This document shows, piece by piece, positions 52,114 through 61,325 of a stretch of DNA of 64,000 bases. Every line of letters starts with the position of its first letter. Positions within the stretch are counted from its first letter, which is position 1. Source of the DNA: Nocardia sp. (GTDB taxonomy: Bacteria > Actinomycetota > Actinomycetes > Mycobacteriales > Mycobacteriaceae); assembly GCF_025465275.1 (NCBI RefSeq), contig NZ_JAODNK010000202.1, positions 28,150-92,149 on the forward strand, in the 5' to 3' direction. The notes under the pieces were generated by a model, which saw only the letters and a program-made list of their open reading frames with translations, was not told the DNA's origin and searched no databases. The translations under genes were made by a program, and so were the position numbers.

Positions 52114-52161
52114 TCGCAACATGTCGTGTCGGAAGATTCTGTCGGCCACTAGGTGTAGTGT
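52114..52161 (+). promoter_or_regulatory. Probable pair of NrdR boxes in the nrdHIE promoter
   Basis: Two 16-bp sites, TCGCAACATGTCGTGT (52114-52129) and CCACTAGGTGTAGTGT (52146-52161), resemble the NrdR box ACACTATATATAGTGT at 11-12 positions, and their starts are 32 bp apart, the three-turn spacing typical for NrdR. The second contains a TAGTGT (52156-52161) that fits TANNNT, so bound NrdR could cover the -10 box. Confidence 0.6.
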
Positions 52162-52314
52162 CTTGGGAGCTGGAAGGGCATGCGGCGGGACCCTAGAGGG
52201 GAGCTGCACGACCTGGGATTTCGGTTCCGCTTCCAGGGGTTTGCGCACTTACAACATGGTTCTTGTTTCAGCCGTGCACAGCATCGGATCTAAGGCAAGG
52301 AGAAGGGGATACCA

Positions 52315-52554
52315 ATGACCATCACCGTTTACACCAAGCCCGCTTGTGTCCAGTGCAACGCCACCTACCGCGCGCTCGACAAGGCCGGTGTCCCCTACGA
52401 CATCATCGACATTTCCGAGAACCCCGAGGCGCGCGACTACGTCATGGCCCTGGGCTACCTGCAGGCCCCCGTCGTCGTCGCCGGTGACAATCACTGGTCC
52501 GGCTTCCGGCCGGACCGCATCAAGGCGCTCGCCGACGCTGTCGCTGTCGCCTAG
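52315..52554 (+). CDS. nrdH: Glutaredoxin-like NrdH redoxin
   Basis: A 79-residue NrdH, electron donor for class Ib ribonucleotide reductase. The redox motif is CVQC (residues 11-14) in YTKPACVQCNATYRAL; the end SGFRPDRIKAL is the NrdH signature. The SD AAGGAGAAGGGG is strong. First gene of nrdH-nrdI-nrdE. Confidence 0.97.
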   Translation: MTITVYTKPACVQCNATYRALDKAGVPYDIIDISENPEARDYVMALGYLQAPVVVAGDNHWSGFRPDRIKALADAVAVA

Positions 52555-52618
52555 CGGGCCCGGGCTGCCGATCAGGGTCGGTGGCCTTCGCGGGTTCCTT
52601 CGGACGAGAGGAGGGGAG

Positions 52619-53089
52619 ATGGCCGAGTTGTCCACGCAGACAACAAATCTGGTCTACTTCTCCAGCGCATCGGAGAACACGCACCGCTTCGTGGAACGGC
52701 TGGGAGTCCCCGCCGTTCGCATACCGCTTCATACCGCCGACTCGCTGCGTGTCGACGAACCCTATGTGCTGATCGTTCCGACGTATGGCGGCGGTCGGCA
52801 CGTCCTGGGTGGTGAGCGATCAGATAAGGAATTCGTCCCCCGTCAGGTGGCCAAATTCCTCAACGATCCGCACAACCGTGCGCTCCTGCGCGGTGTCATC
52901 GCAGCCGGCAATACGAACTTCGGTGATACGTACTGCTTTGCGGGCGAAGTGATTTCGCGTAAATGCGCAGTGGAGTACCTGTATCGCTTCGAACTCATGG
53001 GAACTGCTGAGGACGTCGAGCGCGTCCGAGAGGGATTGGGATTGTTTTGGCAACGACAACCGCACCGGTCGGAAAAACTGCCCGCGTAG
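52619..53089 (+). CDS. nrdI: Flavodoxin-like NrdI
   Basis: A 156-residue NrdI, which supplies the oxidant that activates the manganese cofactor of NrdF. FMN-binding segments are YFSSASENTHRFVERL and VPTYGGG, then NTNFGDTYCFAG. The SD GAGGGGAG precedes the ATG. Between nrdH and nrdE, overlapping the latter's possible start. Confidence 0.96.
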   Translation: MAELSTQTTNLVYFSSASENTHRFVERLGVPAVRIPLHTADSLRVDEPYVLIVPTYGGGRHVLGGERSDKEFVPRQVAKFLNDPHNRALLRGVIAAGNTNFGDTYCFAGEVISRKCAVEYLYRFELMGTAEDVERVREGLGLFWQRQPHRSEKLPA

Positions 53090-55227
53090 AACGCACCGTG
53101 AGTGGCGAGTCCACCGCGGGCATGGACTACCACGCGCTCAACGCGATGCTGAACCTGTACGGCCCGAACGGCGAGATCCAGTTCGAGAAGGATCGCGAGG
53201 CCGCGAACCAGTACTTCCTGCAGCACGTCAATCAGAACACTGTCTTCTTCCACAACCTGGACGAGAAGCTCGACTACCTCGTCAAGGAGAACTATTACGA
53301 GACAGAGGTTTTGGACCAGTACAGCCGCGACTACATCAAGCGACTGTTCCAGCAGGCGTACGCCAAGAAGTTCCGCTTCCCGACCTTCCTCGGCGCGTTC
53401 AAGTACTACACCTCGTACACGCTGAAGACTTTCGACGGTAAGCGCTACCTGGAGCGTTTCGAAGACCGCGTATGCATGGTGGCGCTGACCCTGGCCGCCG
53501 GCGACGAGGTGCTCGCCGCCGAACTGGTCGAGGAGATCATGTCCGGCCGCTTCCAGCCGGCCACCCCGACCTTCCTCAATTCGGGCAAGAAGCAGCGCGG
53601 TGAGCCGGTCTCCTGCTTCCTGCTGCGCATCGAAGACAATATGGAGTCCATCGGGCGCTCCATCAACTCCGCGCTGCAGCTGTCCAAGCGCGGCGGCGGT
53701 GTTGCCCTGCTGCTCAGCAATATTCGTGAGACCGGTGCTCCGATCAAGAAGATCGAGAACCAGTCCTCGGGTGTCATCCCGATCATGAAGCTGCTCGAGG
53801 ATTCCTTCTCCTACGCCAACCAGCTGGGTGCGCGTCAGGGTGCGGGCGCGGTCTACCTGCAGGCCCACCACCCGGACATCTACCGCTTCCTGGACACCAA
53901 GCGCGAGAATGCGGACGAGAAGATCCGTATCAAGACGCTCTCGCTGGGTGTGGTCATCCCGGACATCACCTTCGAGCTGGCGCGCAAGAACGAGGACATG
54001 TACCTGTTCTCGCCGTACGACGTGGAGCGCATCTACGGTGTGCCGTTCGCGGACATCAATATCACCGAGAAGTACTACGAGATGGTCGACGACAAGCGGA
54101 TTCGCAAGTCGAAGATCAAGGCGCGCGAGTTCTTCCAGACCATCGCCGAGCTGCAGTTCGAGTCGGGCTACCCGTACATCATGTACGAGGACACCGTGAA
54201 CCGGGCGAACCCGATCAAGGGCAAGATCACCCACTCGAACCTGTGCTCGGAGATTCTGCAGGTCTCGACCCCGTCGCTGTACAACGACGACCTGACCTAC
54301 TCCAAGGTGGGCAAGGACATTTCGTGCAACCTGGGTTCGCTGAATATCGCGAAGACCATGGATTCGCCGGATCTGGCCAAGTCGATCGAGACCGCGATTC
54401 GCGCGCTGACCGCCGTCTCGGATCAGACGCACATCTTCTCGGTGCCGTCGATCGAGCAGGGCAACAACGAATCTCATGCCATCGGCCTGGGGCAGATGAA
54501 CCTGCACGGCTACCTGGCGCGTGAGCACGTCCACTACGGGTCCGAAGAGGGCGTCGACTTCACGAACATCTACTTCTATACCGTCGCGTACCACGCGGTC
54601 CGGGCGTCGAACCTGATCGCCAAGGAGCGCGGGCAGTACTTCGGCGGATTCCCGGAGTCCAAGTACGCCAGCGGCGAGTACTTCGACAAGTACACCGACC
54701 AGGCGTGGGAGCCTGCCACCGATCGCGTCCGCGAGATCTTCGCCGAGGCCGGCGTGCACATCCCCACCCAGGACGATTGGCGCGAGCTAAAGACGTCGGT
54801 CATGGAGTACGGCATCTACAACCAGAACCTGCAGGCCGTTCCGCCGACCGGTTCCATCTCCTACATCAACCACTCGACCAGCTCGATCCACCCGGTCGCC
54901 TCGAAGATCGAGATCCGCAAGGAAGGCAAGATCGGCCGCGTCTACTACCCGGCCCCCTACCTGACGAACGAGAATCTCGAATACTTCCAGGACGCCTACG
55001 AAATCGGCTTCGAGAAGGTCATCGACACCTACGCCGCCGCCACCCAGCACGTAGACCAGGGCCTGTCCCTGACCCTGTTCTTCAAGGACAGCGCCACCAC
55101 CCGCGACGTCAACCGCGCCCAGATCTACGCCTGGCGCAAGGGCATCAAAACCCTCTACTACATCCGCATCCGCCAGATGGCTCTGGAGGGAACCGAAGTC
55201 GAGGGCTGCGTAAGCTGCATGCTCTGA
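53047..55227 (+). CDS. nrdE: Class Ib ribonucleoside-diphosphate reductase alpha subunit
   Basis: A 726-residue NrdE. Active-site Cys residues are in GEPVSCFLLR and CNLGSLNI, the radical-site block is ITHSNLCSEILQVSTPS, and the C-terminal redox pair is CVSC in EGCVSCML. TTG 53047 (overlapping nrdI by 43 bp) and GTG 53098 (9 bp after it) are possible starts; DYHALNAMLNLY, conserved at the real N-terminus, comes after both. nrdF, the beta subunit, is not in the window. Confidence 0.95.
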   Translation: MATTTAPVGKTARVERTVSGESTAGMDYHALNAMLNLYGPNGEIQFEKDREAANQYFLQHVNQNTVFFHNLDEKLDYLVKENYYETEVLDQYSRDYIKRLFQQAYAKKFRFPTFLGAFKYYTSYTLKTFDGKRYLERFEDRVCMVALTLAAGDEVLAAELVEEIMSGRFQPATPTFLNSGKKQRGEPVSCFLLRIEDNMESIGRSINSALQLSKRGGGVALLLSNIRETGAPIKKIENQSSGVIPIMKLLEDSFSYANQLGARQGAGAVYLQAHHPDIYRFLDTKRENADEKIRIKTLSLGVVIPDITFELARKNEDMYLFSPYDVERIYGVPFADINITEKYYEMVDDKRIRKSKIKAREFFQTIAELQFESGYPYIMYEDTVNRANPIKGKITHSNLCSEILQVSTPSLYNDDLTYSKVGKDISCNLGSLNIAKTMDSPDLAKSIETAIRALTAVSDQTHIFSVPSIEQGNNESHAIGLGQMNLHGYLAREHVHYGSEEGVDFTNIYFYTVAYHAVRASNLIAKERGQYFGGFPESKYASGEYFDKYTDQAWEPATDRVREIFAEAGVHIPTQDDWRELKTSVMEYGIYNQNLQAVPPTGSISYINHSTSSIHPVASKIEIRKEGKIGRVYYPAPYLTNENLEYFQDAYEIGFEKVIDTYAAATQHVDQGLSLTLFFKDSATTRDVNRAQIYAWRKGIKTLYYIRIRQMALEGTEVEGCVSCML

Positions 55228-55238
55228 CCGTTGTGCAC

Positions 55239-55279
55239 AGCTAGGGCGCTTCCGGCGCGAAACCGGAAGCGCCCTAGCT
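55239..55279 (+). terminator. Strong hairpin after nrdE
   Basis: AGCTAGGGCGCTTCCGG - CGCGAAA - CCGGAAGCGCCCTAGCT, a perfect 17-bp stem with a 7-nt loop, followed by GCTTTC. Because it ends the transcript here, nrdF must be elsewhere in the genome. Confidence 0.8.
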
Positions 55280-55314
55280 GCTTTCAGCGCCTTCCGAGCG
55301 GGTGCATCGGTGCG

Positions 55315-55650
55315 CTATTCAGTCGCCTTGGGGTGGCCGCAGCTGGCGTCCATGATCCAAACAATTCGATTGGCCGCGTCGGGGCAATACCAAATCCGAC
55401 CGCCTGCCGTAACTTCGTATTGCCACTGTTCGAAGGTCTCGCCACGGACTGATCGGGTTTCCCATTCGCCTCGGAGTTTGTGCTGACGGTGCGGATTCTC
55501 CGGCTTGGTCGGTCTTTCGGTGAGAACGATCCATGCTTCCCAGGTGTTGAACCGGGCGGTTCGGCACAGATCCTCCCATCCCTTCGCGGCCTCCGTCGTC
55601 CCGAAGCGTGTCACCCATGCGCCGGGCCGAGCGGGCGGCGCGACGGTCAC
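55315..55650 (-). CDS. Probable RelE/HigB-like toxin
   Basis: A 111-residue basic protein with the pattern of actinobacterial toxins of the RelE/HigB group: GWEDLCRTARFNTWEAWIVL in helix form, then GEWETRSVRGETFEQWQYEVT and the last strands GGRIWYCPDAANRIVWIMDAS ending GHPKATE. It would be an mRNA-cutting ribonuclease if the fold is right. The ATG overlaps by 4 bp the stop of the partner gene, the usual toxin-second order. Confidence 0.62.
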   Translation of the reverse strand: MTVAPPARPGAWVTRFGTTEAAKGWEDLCRTARFNTWEAWIVLTERPTKPENPHRQHKLRGEWETRSVRGETFEQWQYEVTAGGRIWYCPDAANRIVWIMDASCGHPKATE

Positions 55651-56129
55651 CCCGTTTGGCCGTCATCCGATACCTCCCCCACAGGTTCGGGTGCCGGTCC
55701 GAAGTCGCCCTCCGCCGGGCGAGTCAGCCTTTCCGCAAGGACGGGATCCGCCGCGATGAGGGCGGTGCTGCGCCACTCGATAATGGTCTGCGTGAGGATC
55801 GACCATTCGCCCAACTCAGCCGAGGCTTGGAAGGCGCGGGCGAAGTCTTTCACGAACTGAGCCTGTGACTTCTCGGACAGCACGTCCACCCAGGGAAACT
55901 CATCCATGAGGGCGCGGGCGGCGATGTCGTGTGGCAGGTGTGAAAGGACATTTCGCAGCGCGCGCGCCGCAGTGACGGACCCCTCCGACAGAGCAGTAGC
56001 GCTGTCCTCGCGGATCAGCAGCAGTGGCGCGCCATCACGCCGGCGCACCCGGACGGTCCCTTGGTCGGCTAGTAGCGCCACTTGCTTCGGGTCACGCTGT
56101 AGCTCGCTCCACTGAACCTCGGTAACCAC
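55647..56129 (-). CDS. Probable cognate antitoxin (Phd/YefM-like N-terminus)
   Basis: About 160 residues from GTG 56129, which has GAAGGGG 7 nt upstream; the frame runs to 56174. The N-terminal block VTEVQWSELQRDPKQVALLADQGTVRVRR and GAPLLLIRED is like Phd/YefM antitoxins. A helical C-terminus with an acidic, Pro-rich tail follows and would contact the toxin. It is upstream of the toxin with a 4-bp overlap, and two inverted repeats lie in the promoter region. Confidence 0.62.
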   Translation of the reverse strand: MVTEVQWSELQRDPKQVALLADQGTVRVRRRDGAPLLLIREDSATALSEGSVTAARALRNVLSHLPHDIAARALMDEFPWVDVLSEKSQAQFVKDFARAFQASAELGEWSILTQTIIEWRSTALIAADPVLAERLTRPAEGDFGPAPEPVGEVSDDGQTG

Positions 56130-56177
56130 GGTGACCCCTTCGGGATTGTGGGTGTGACCTCGGCGCCTGCCCACCTA

Positions 56178-56217
56178 TCGCTATCCTAGCGACAATTCTG
56201 AACTTTTTCAGAATTGT
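56178..56217. promoter_or_regulatory. Two adjacent inverted repeats in the divergent TA promoter
   Basis: TCGCTA-TCC-TAGCGA (56178-56192) shares its last base with ACAATTCTGAA-CTTT-TTCAGAATTGT (56192-56217), an 11-bp perfect dyad. This AT-rich patch is in sharp contrast to its surroundings. The site is between the antitoxin start and the DUF2332 gene, as expected for an autoregulatory operator. Confidence 0.68.
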
Positions 56218-56300
56218 TTGGACCTGGTTCGGTGCCAGGTATCGGTACTCTCGCGGGCACGGCTCGTTTGCGGGCCGGTGGGGTTGACGTAGGGAGTCGG

Positions 56301-57269
56301 GTGGAGACGTCGCAGCGGTATCGACTGTTTGCTGAGCTCGAGGTGCGGGGGTTTTCGCCGTGTTATGAGGCGTGGAGTTGCGGAATTGGCGACAGCCCAA
56401 GGCTTCTCGGGTTGATCGACCAGTTGCCCGAGTCGAAGCGGCAGCCGAATCTGGTGTTCGGGGCGGCTCGTTATGTGGGTGCTGTGGAGTCGGGGTTCGC
56501 GGAGTTCGAGGAGTTCCTGGTCGGGCACTGGGGTGAGGTGCGTGAGGTGGCGATGACGCATCGCACGCAGACCAATGAGGTCGGGCGTACTGCGACGTTG
56601 TTGCCGGTGCTGAATCTGTATCCGGCGCAGCCGGTGGCGCTGATCGAGTTCGGCGCCTCTGCCGGACTGTGTCTCTATCCGGATCGCTACAGCTACCGCT
56701 ACGACGACCGGCCGATTCTCGATCCCGTAGGCGGGCGATCGGAGGTTGTGCTCTCCTGCAACACGTCCGGGCATCCGCCCCTTCCGGAGGCGCTGCCCCA
56801 GGTGGCGTATCGGGCCGGGGTGGATCTCAACCCGCTCGATCTCGCCGACGACGAGAATCTGCGCTGGCTCGAATGTCTGGTCTGGCCAGAACAGCGAGAT
56901 CGACTGGCGCGCTTACGAAGTGCCGCCGCAATCGTCCGCCGCGACCCGCCGGAGCTGGTGGCGGGCGATCTGGTCGACACGATCGCCGACCTGGTTCACG
57001 CAGTGCCGCAAGACATTCCGGTGATCGTCTTCGGCAGCGCCGTGCTGACCTATCTGCCACCGGAGCGCCGCGCCGCATTCCAGGCCGTCATGCGCACCCT
57101 GCCGTGCCGCTGGATCACCAATGAGGGCACCGCGGTGCTCGACTTCGGTTCGGCCACACTGCCACCCGTTCCCACCGGTATCCGGATGATCACCGCGCTC
57201 GACGGCGATCCGGTGGCCTACGCCGCCCCGCACGGCCAGACCCTGGAGTGGTTCGGTTCAGCGCGGTAA
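56301..57269 (+). CDS. DUF2332 family protein
   Basis: A 322-residue protein. The start block RYRLFAELEVRGFSPCYEAW and the segments TNEVGRTATLLPVL and LIEFGASAGLCLYPDRY are typical of DUF2332, an actinobacterial family with a Rossmann-like GASAGL motif that suggests a methyltransferase fold. No catalytic role is established. GTG 56301 is chosen from the family start; the frame is open to 56214, inside the inverted repeat. Confidence 0.85.
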   Translation: METSQRYRLFAELEVRGFSPCYEAWSCGIGDSPRLLGLIDQLPESKRQPNLVFGAARYVGAVESGFAEFEEFLVGHWGEVREVAMTHRTQTNEVGRTATLLPVLNLYPAQPVALIEFGASAGLCLYPDRYSYRYDDRPILDPVGGRSEVVLSCNTSGHPPLPEALPQVAYRAGVDLNPLDLADDENLRWLECLVWPEQRDRLARLRSAAAIVRRDPPELVAGDLVDTIADLVHAVPQDIPVIVFGSAVLTYLPPERRAAFQAVMRTLPCRWITNEGTAVLDFGSATLPPVPTGIRMITALDGDPVAYAAPHGQTLEWFGSAR

Positions 57270-57824
57270 TCCGATGACGATCGTGCCGGGCCCGCACACG
57301 GCTGTGGCTCGTCCCGGCCCTCGTGCACCACGATTGTGAAGTGTCCAAGAGCTGGCTGTACGTGGTTCCGGCGGTACGCCGCCGTCGCTACGCTCGACCA
57401 GGTCACGGCATCGAACATAAGGTGCTGCGCGGTCGATACCGTGGCTGGAAACCGAATCGGGACAAGAGCTTCGGAGGTGAGGCCGGGTCCTTCCCTGCCC
57501 CCGCAACGAAGGACTGCTGCGAATTCGACACCTCCGGTGCGGCACTGCCGCGTTCCCAGCCGGAGGAGTGCCCGCCGAGCGGACGCCTCGCATCCACTCG
57601 GCGGGTTTCCGCATGTCGCAATGGGTTTCCGGGCTTTCCCGAAGTTTGTGACCGGCAACAGCGCGTGAGGTCGAAAACCGTGGGTACCCCAGTCCTATCC
57701 GGAATCGAATGTGCAGCAGCGTGATCGGGCCTACATTCGGTCCCCTCACGCCGGGACCACCATCAGGAGCCACCGTGCCGTACGAACCGATCGATATCAG
57801 CCACAGAACCACCTGGGCGGCGGT
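57270..57824. other. Intergenic stretch without recognisable gene
   Basis: About 555 bp between the DUF2332 gene and the antigen-85-like esterase. Overlapping frames in several phases (for example 57336-57668) lack protein-like composition or any SD. It probably holds the esterase promoter; no clear hairpin or -35/-10 pair was found. Confidence 0.5.
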
Positions 57825-58847
57825 GTGACGCGGCGGGCGGCGCTGGCCGGAACCGTGCTCGCGCTGGCATTGGTGGCTGGACTGCCGGGGGCCACTCTGG
57901 GCAGTGGGTTACTGCCGACTCGAATCGCCTTGCAGTCGGTGGCATTTCCCGTGGACGCGATCGGACCGCACTGGGAGCAGGTGGATGTCCCCTCCGCGGC
58001 TATGGGTCGCACCATCACCGTGGATGTCCTGCGCGGCGCGGGCACAGCCCCCCGCCCGACCCTCTATCTCCTGGACGGCGTTGACGCCAGCAAGGTTTCG
58101 GACTGGCTGACCAAGGGCAGCGTCGCGGACTTCTTCGCCGACAAGCCCGTCGACGTGGTCCTGCCGACCGGCGGCACCGGCAGCATGTACAGCGACTGGC
58201 AGAGCCCGGATGCCGCTCTCGGCTGGAATCGCTGGGAGACCTTCCTGACCGCGGAGCTACCCGGCGTCATCGAGCCCTACCTCCACTCGAACGGTCAACG
58301 AGCCGTTGCGGGCGTGTCGATGGGAGCGCAGGGCGCCATGATGCTCGCGCACCGGCATCCTGGCTTCTACCGTGCCGTAGCGGGTTTGAGCGGTTGCTAC
58401 TCCACGATGGATGCCATCGGTGCGGCGGTCACCACCATTACCGTGGCCTCGCGCGGCGGCAATGTGATCAACCTGTGGGGGCCGCCCGGTACGGCGGAAT
58501 GGCGTGCGCACGACAGCACCCTGGGTGCGGAAGCCTTGCGCGGCACGGTGATCTACCTCTCGGCCGGATCCGGTATGCCCACCCCCAGTGATCTGGCCGA
58601 TGTGGCGGCCGCCCGGGACGTCATGACGGCGCTACAGGAGGCGGGTGGCGGTGTCGCATTGGAGGCGGGGGCCCGTGCCTGCACCGACCAATTCGCAAAA
58701 CACCTGAGCGACTTGGGAATTCCCGCCACCGTGCACTATGAGGACGCGGGAATCCACGACTGGGAGGACTTCGCGGCCCAGATCGGTCCTGCCTGGCAGA
58801 CCCTGGAAACGGCGTTCGCGTCAGTGCCGCAGGCCGTTCCGAGGTAG
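57825..58847 (+). CDS. Antigen-85-like mycolyltransferase/esterase
   Basis: A 340-residue exported esterase from GTG 57825 (frame open to 57711). A short signal peptide core (LAGTVLALALVAGLPGATLG) leads the alpha/beta-hydrolase. The nucleophile Ser165 is in AGVSMGAQGAMML; YLLDGVDASKVSDWL and WNRWETFLTAELPGVIEPYL are Ag85 landmarks, and the catalytic His is in GIHDWEDFAAQI. Such enzymes move mycolic acids onto trehalose or arabinogalactan. The 3' end overlaps by 27 bp the convergent small gene. Confidence 0.85.
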   Translation: MTRRAALAGTVLALALVAGLPGATLGSGLLPTRIALQSVAFPVDAIGPHWEQVDVPSAAMGRTITVDVLRGAGTAPRPTLYLLDGVDASKVSDWLTKGSVADFFADKPVDVVLPTGGTGSMYSDWQSPDAALGWNRWETFLTAELPGVIEPYLHSNGQRAVAGVSMGAQGAMMLAHRHPGFYRAVAGLSGCYSTMDAIGAAVTTITVASRGGNVINLWGPPGTAEWRAHDSTLGAEALRGTVIYLSAGSGMPTPSDLADVAAARDVMTALQEAGGGVALEAGARACTDQFAKHLSDLGIPATVHYEDAGIHDWEDFAAQIGPAWQTLETAFASVPQAVPR

Positions 58848-59063
58848 CCGGCGCAGGCCGGGCCGGATGCGGCCGTCCACGGTGACGATGAGTCCCGCGC
58901 GGACGGCGGCCGCCGTGAAGACGGTGGCTTCGGGCCAGGTGGCCGCGTACTCCATGGCGAGTTCGGCGCCGTCATCCGGCCCGCCGAGATAGACGGTGAC
59001 CCGGTGGGTGAGGGCTTCTCCGGAGCTGTCGAACACGGTTTTACTCGCAGCAGTGCTGGTCAT
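58821..59063 (-). CDS. Small protein of unknown function
   Basis: An 80-residue frame from ATG 59063 with GAGGAG about 9 nt upstream. The middle RVTVYLGGPDDGAELAMEYAATWPEATVFTAA reads like a compact alpha/beta fold; a basic tail ends RLPRNGLRH. The frame is open to 59186. It overlaps the end of the esterase gene tail to tail. No family is recognised. Confidence 0.55.
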   Translation of the reverse strand: MTSTAASKTVFDSSGEALTHRVTVYLGGPDDGAELAMEYAATWPEATVFTAAAVRAGLIVTVDGRIRPGLRRLPRNGLRH

Positions 59064-59248
59064 AGCGGTGCTCCTCGTCAGGTGGTGCGGTGGAGATCCG
59101 CCGCCGGACCGGCTGCCGGAATCTCTGTAACCGACCGTAACTGGAACCTGTTGCTGCCGACCGCGATCCGATACCTGCTTGGACACTTCACAAGTGCGGC
59201 GCGAGCGTTGTTGTTACTCGTCGGAACACGCCGGGCACTGTGTCGCTC

Positions 59249-60523
59249 TCAGCCCGCCTGATATGTGCGTGCGACCAGCGCGGATCGCAGATACCAGAGG
59301 CCTGCCGCCTGAGTCGGATCGAACCCGGTCAGCTGCCCGATGCGCTTGAGCCGGTAATCGACGGTATTGGTGTGCACGTGCAGAATTCGCGCGGTCCGCT
59401 GCCGGTTGAGATTATTGCTGATGTGGGTCCGCAGCGTCTCCAGCAGTTCGGGATGCGCGTCGAGCGAATCGAGCAGCGAGCCCAGATGGTCGCGGCCCGG
59501 TCCGGGGCGGGTGAGCTGATACTCGAGCGCCAATTCGTCGAATCGGAACAGCCCGCGCGTCAGACGCAGCCGGTGCACGATATCGAGCAGTTCGTGCGCT
59601 TGATCGGCGGCATCCGGAATCTGTTGCGGCGTAGCCGAAACCATGGTCGCGGCAATCGGCACCCGCGCCGCGCGCGAGAGCCGCTCGATCAACTCGTCGA
59701 GTTGCTCATCGGGAAGTTCATTGGCGGGCACCAGAATTGTGCCACCGTCCACGCTGAGCAGGGACAGCACCTTCGCGGCGTATCGGGTGGCGAGTTCGGC
59801 CTGCAGCCGCCGCAGCTTCCGCCGCGCCACCACCGCACCCTCCACGGTCGGCGAATGCTCCTCCGGATGCTCCGGAATCGATACGGCCAGCACGTGATAT
59901 GAGTCGGCGATCTCGATACCGCACTCACGGACCATGGTGGAGGTGCTGTGCCCGCCCAGCAGCGCGGAGGTGAGTGTGTGCACGGCGGTGTGATGCTCGC
60001 TGACCACCGAGCGCAGCTCCCGCACATAGGCCCGGGAGACCGCGGAGGTCATCCGGTCCAGCAGTTCCATCACCATTTTCGCGCCGCCCATGATGTTGTC
60101 CACATCCGCGACGGCGATCACGAATTCGGCATCCCCGTCCGGCCCGCTCCGCCGCAGATGCCGCGGCATGGCGCCGGTGATCACCAGATCGGAGCCGATC
60201 TTGAAGCCCTCGTGGATGGCGTGGTGAATGGTGTCGATGGGTATGCCTTCGCGCGCCCACTGGGCCGCGGCCTCCTCCAGCCTTTTGGTCTTCTCCGGCA
60301 GGTCCTGCCCGTCGAGCATGCCCACCGCCAGTTCCAGGCACATACGGGTGATGGTGGTGACATCACCGTGAATGGCGTCGCCCGGCAGAGTCCCACACGG
60401 AGCGACGGTCTCGACGAAGTGCCCGACCATGTGCCGCGCCAATCCGCGCACATCCTGCAGTGGCGACGACATCGGCGTACCCGAGATAATGAGCCCAGTG
60501 CGGGCCGGATTGTCGACGGACAT
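59249..60523 (-). CDS. PucR/CdaR-type helix-turn-helix regulator
   Basis: A 424-residue regulator. A helical N-terminal region (residues 20-165), with HMVGHFVETVAPCGTLP and IDTIHHAIHEGFKIGSD, is typical of an actinobacterial family that carries a RsbT co-antagonist-like or sensor domain. A GGDEF-like middle follows, and the C-terminal PucR HTH reads LNRQRTARILHVHTNTVDYRLKRIG. ATG 60523 has GGAGGAG 6 nt upstream. It probably controls an unlinked or adjacent gene; ligand unknown. Confidence 0.85.
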   Translation of the reverse strand: MSVDNPARTGLIISGTPMSSPLQDVRGLARHMVGHFVETVAPCGTLPGDAIHGDVTTITRMCLELAVGMLDGQDLPEKTKRLEEAAAQWAREGIPIDTIHHAIHEGFKIGSDLVITGAMPRHLRRSGPDGDAEFVIAVADVDNIMGGAKMVMELLDRMTSAVSRAYVRELRSVVSEHHTAVHTLTSALLGGHSTSTMVRECGIEIADSYHVLAVSIPEHPEEHSPTVEGAVVARRKLRRLQAELATRYAAKVLSLLSVDGGTILVPANELPDEQLDELIERLSRAARVPIAATMVSATPQQIPDAADQAHELLDIVHRLRLTRGLFRFDELALEYQLTRPGPGRDHLGSLLDSLDAHPELLETLRTHISNNLNRQRTARILHVHTNTVDYRLKRIGQLTGFDPTQAAGLWYLRSALVARTYQAG

Positions 60524-60674
60524 CGGCGACTCCTCCAACCTCCGGAGGCAGGGCCTCCGGTCACGGAACGATAACGCATACCGGGCGGCCGGGGGGTGGG
60601 GTTGCCATTGCATTGTGATCAGCCGCAGCCGCAAGCCCCGAATTCCGTGACTTCTCACAACACTCTCGGTCGTG

Positions 60675-61325
60675 CTACTCCAGATGCCCGATATCGTTGT
60701 ATCGCAGCAGGCGGAGCCCTGAGTGGTCCCGTTCCCACCGGCTGATCGAGGCATTGGCGAGCTGATTGCTCTCGATCTTCAGGATGGTGGATTCATCCAG
60801 GTCATCGAGGATGTAGCGGGTCATCACGATTACGAGGTCGTGCGCGAAAACCAGCACGTGGCCATCCAGTTCGGGCAGCAGTGTCCGCAGGCGCAGCGCC
60901 ACATCGGTCCACGCCTCGCCGCCCGGCGGCCGATAGTAGAAGCGGCCCATGCGTTCCCGCGCGGCCGCCTCGGCCGGATAGCGGCGCCGCACACCCAGTT
61001 CGGTCAGCCCGCCCAATAGGCCCTGTTCCCGGTCCCGCAGCCGCTCATCGACCCGCACCGCGGGCGCCCGCCCGGAACGCAATGCGAGCTCGGCGGTTTC
61101 GAGTGCCCGCACATACGGTGAACACAGCACCGCATCCGTCGACTCCCACTGCAGAGCCAGCCACTTCCCGACCGCGCCCGCCTGCGCCCGGCCTAGATCG
61201 GAGAGCGGAATATCGGAATCCCGCAGCCCCAACCCGGATTCTTCCGCCTCCGCCGCAATCGCCACCGCCAGCGCCGCATTCCCGACGCTTTCGCCATGCC
61301 GGACCATTGTGAGCGACTCCAACAT
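60675..61325 (-). CDS. Histidine phosphatase family protein
   Basis: A 216-residue phosphoglycerate-mutase-like enzyme. The phosphohistidine motif is MVRHGESVGN (residues 7-16) and the second His is in VLVFAHDLVIVMTR. GLLGGLTELGVRRRYPAEAAARERMGRFYYRPPGGEAW is the substrate-facing region. The substrate is not predictable. ATG 61325 has GAAGGGG 7 nt upstream. It is separate from gpgP and only distantly similar. Confidence 0.9.
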   Translation of the reverse strand: MLESLTMVRHGESVGNAALAVAIAAEAEESGLGLRDSDIPLSDLGRAQAGAVGKWLALQWESTDAVLCSPYVRALETAELALRSGRAPAVRVDERLRDREQGLLGGLTELGVRRRYPAEAAARERMGRFYYRPPGGEAWTDVALRLRTLLPELDGHVLVFAHDLVIVMTRYILDDLDESTILKIESNQLANASISRWERDHSGLRLLRYNDIGHLE

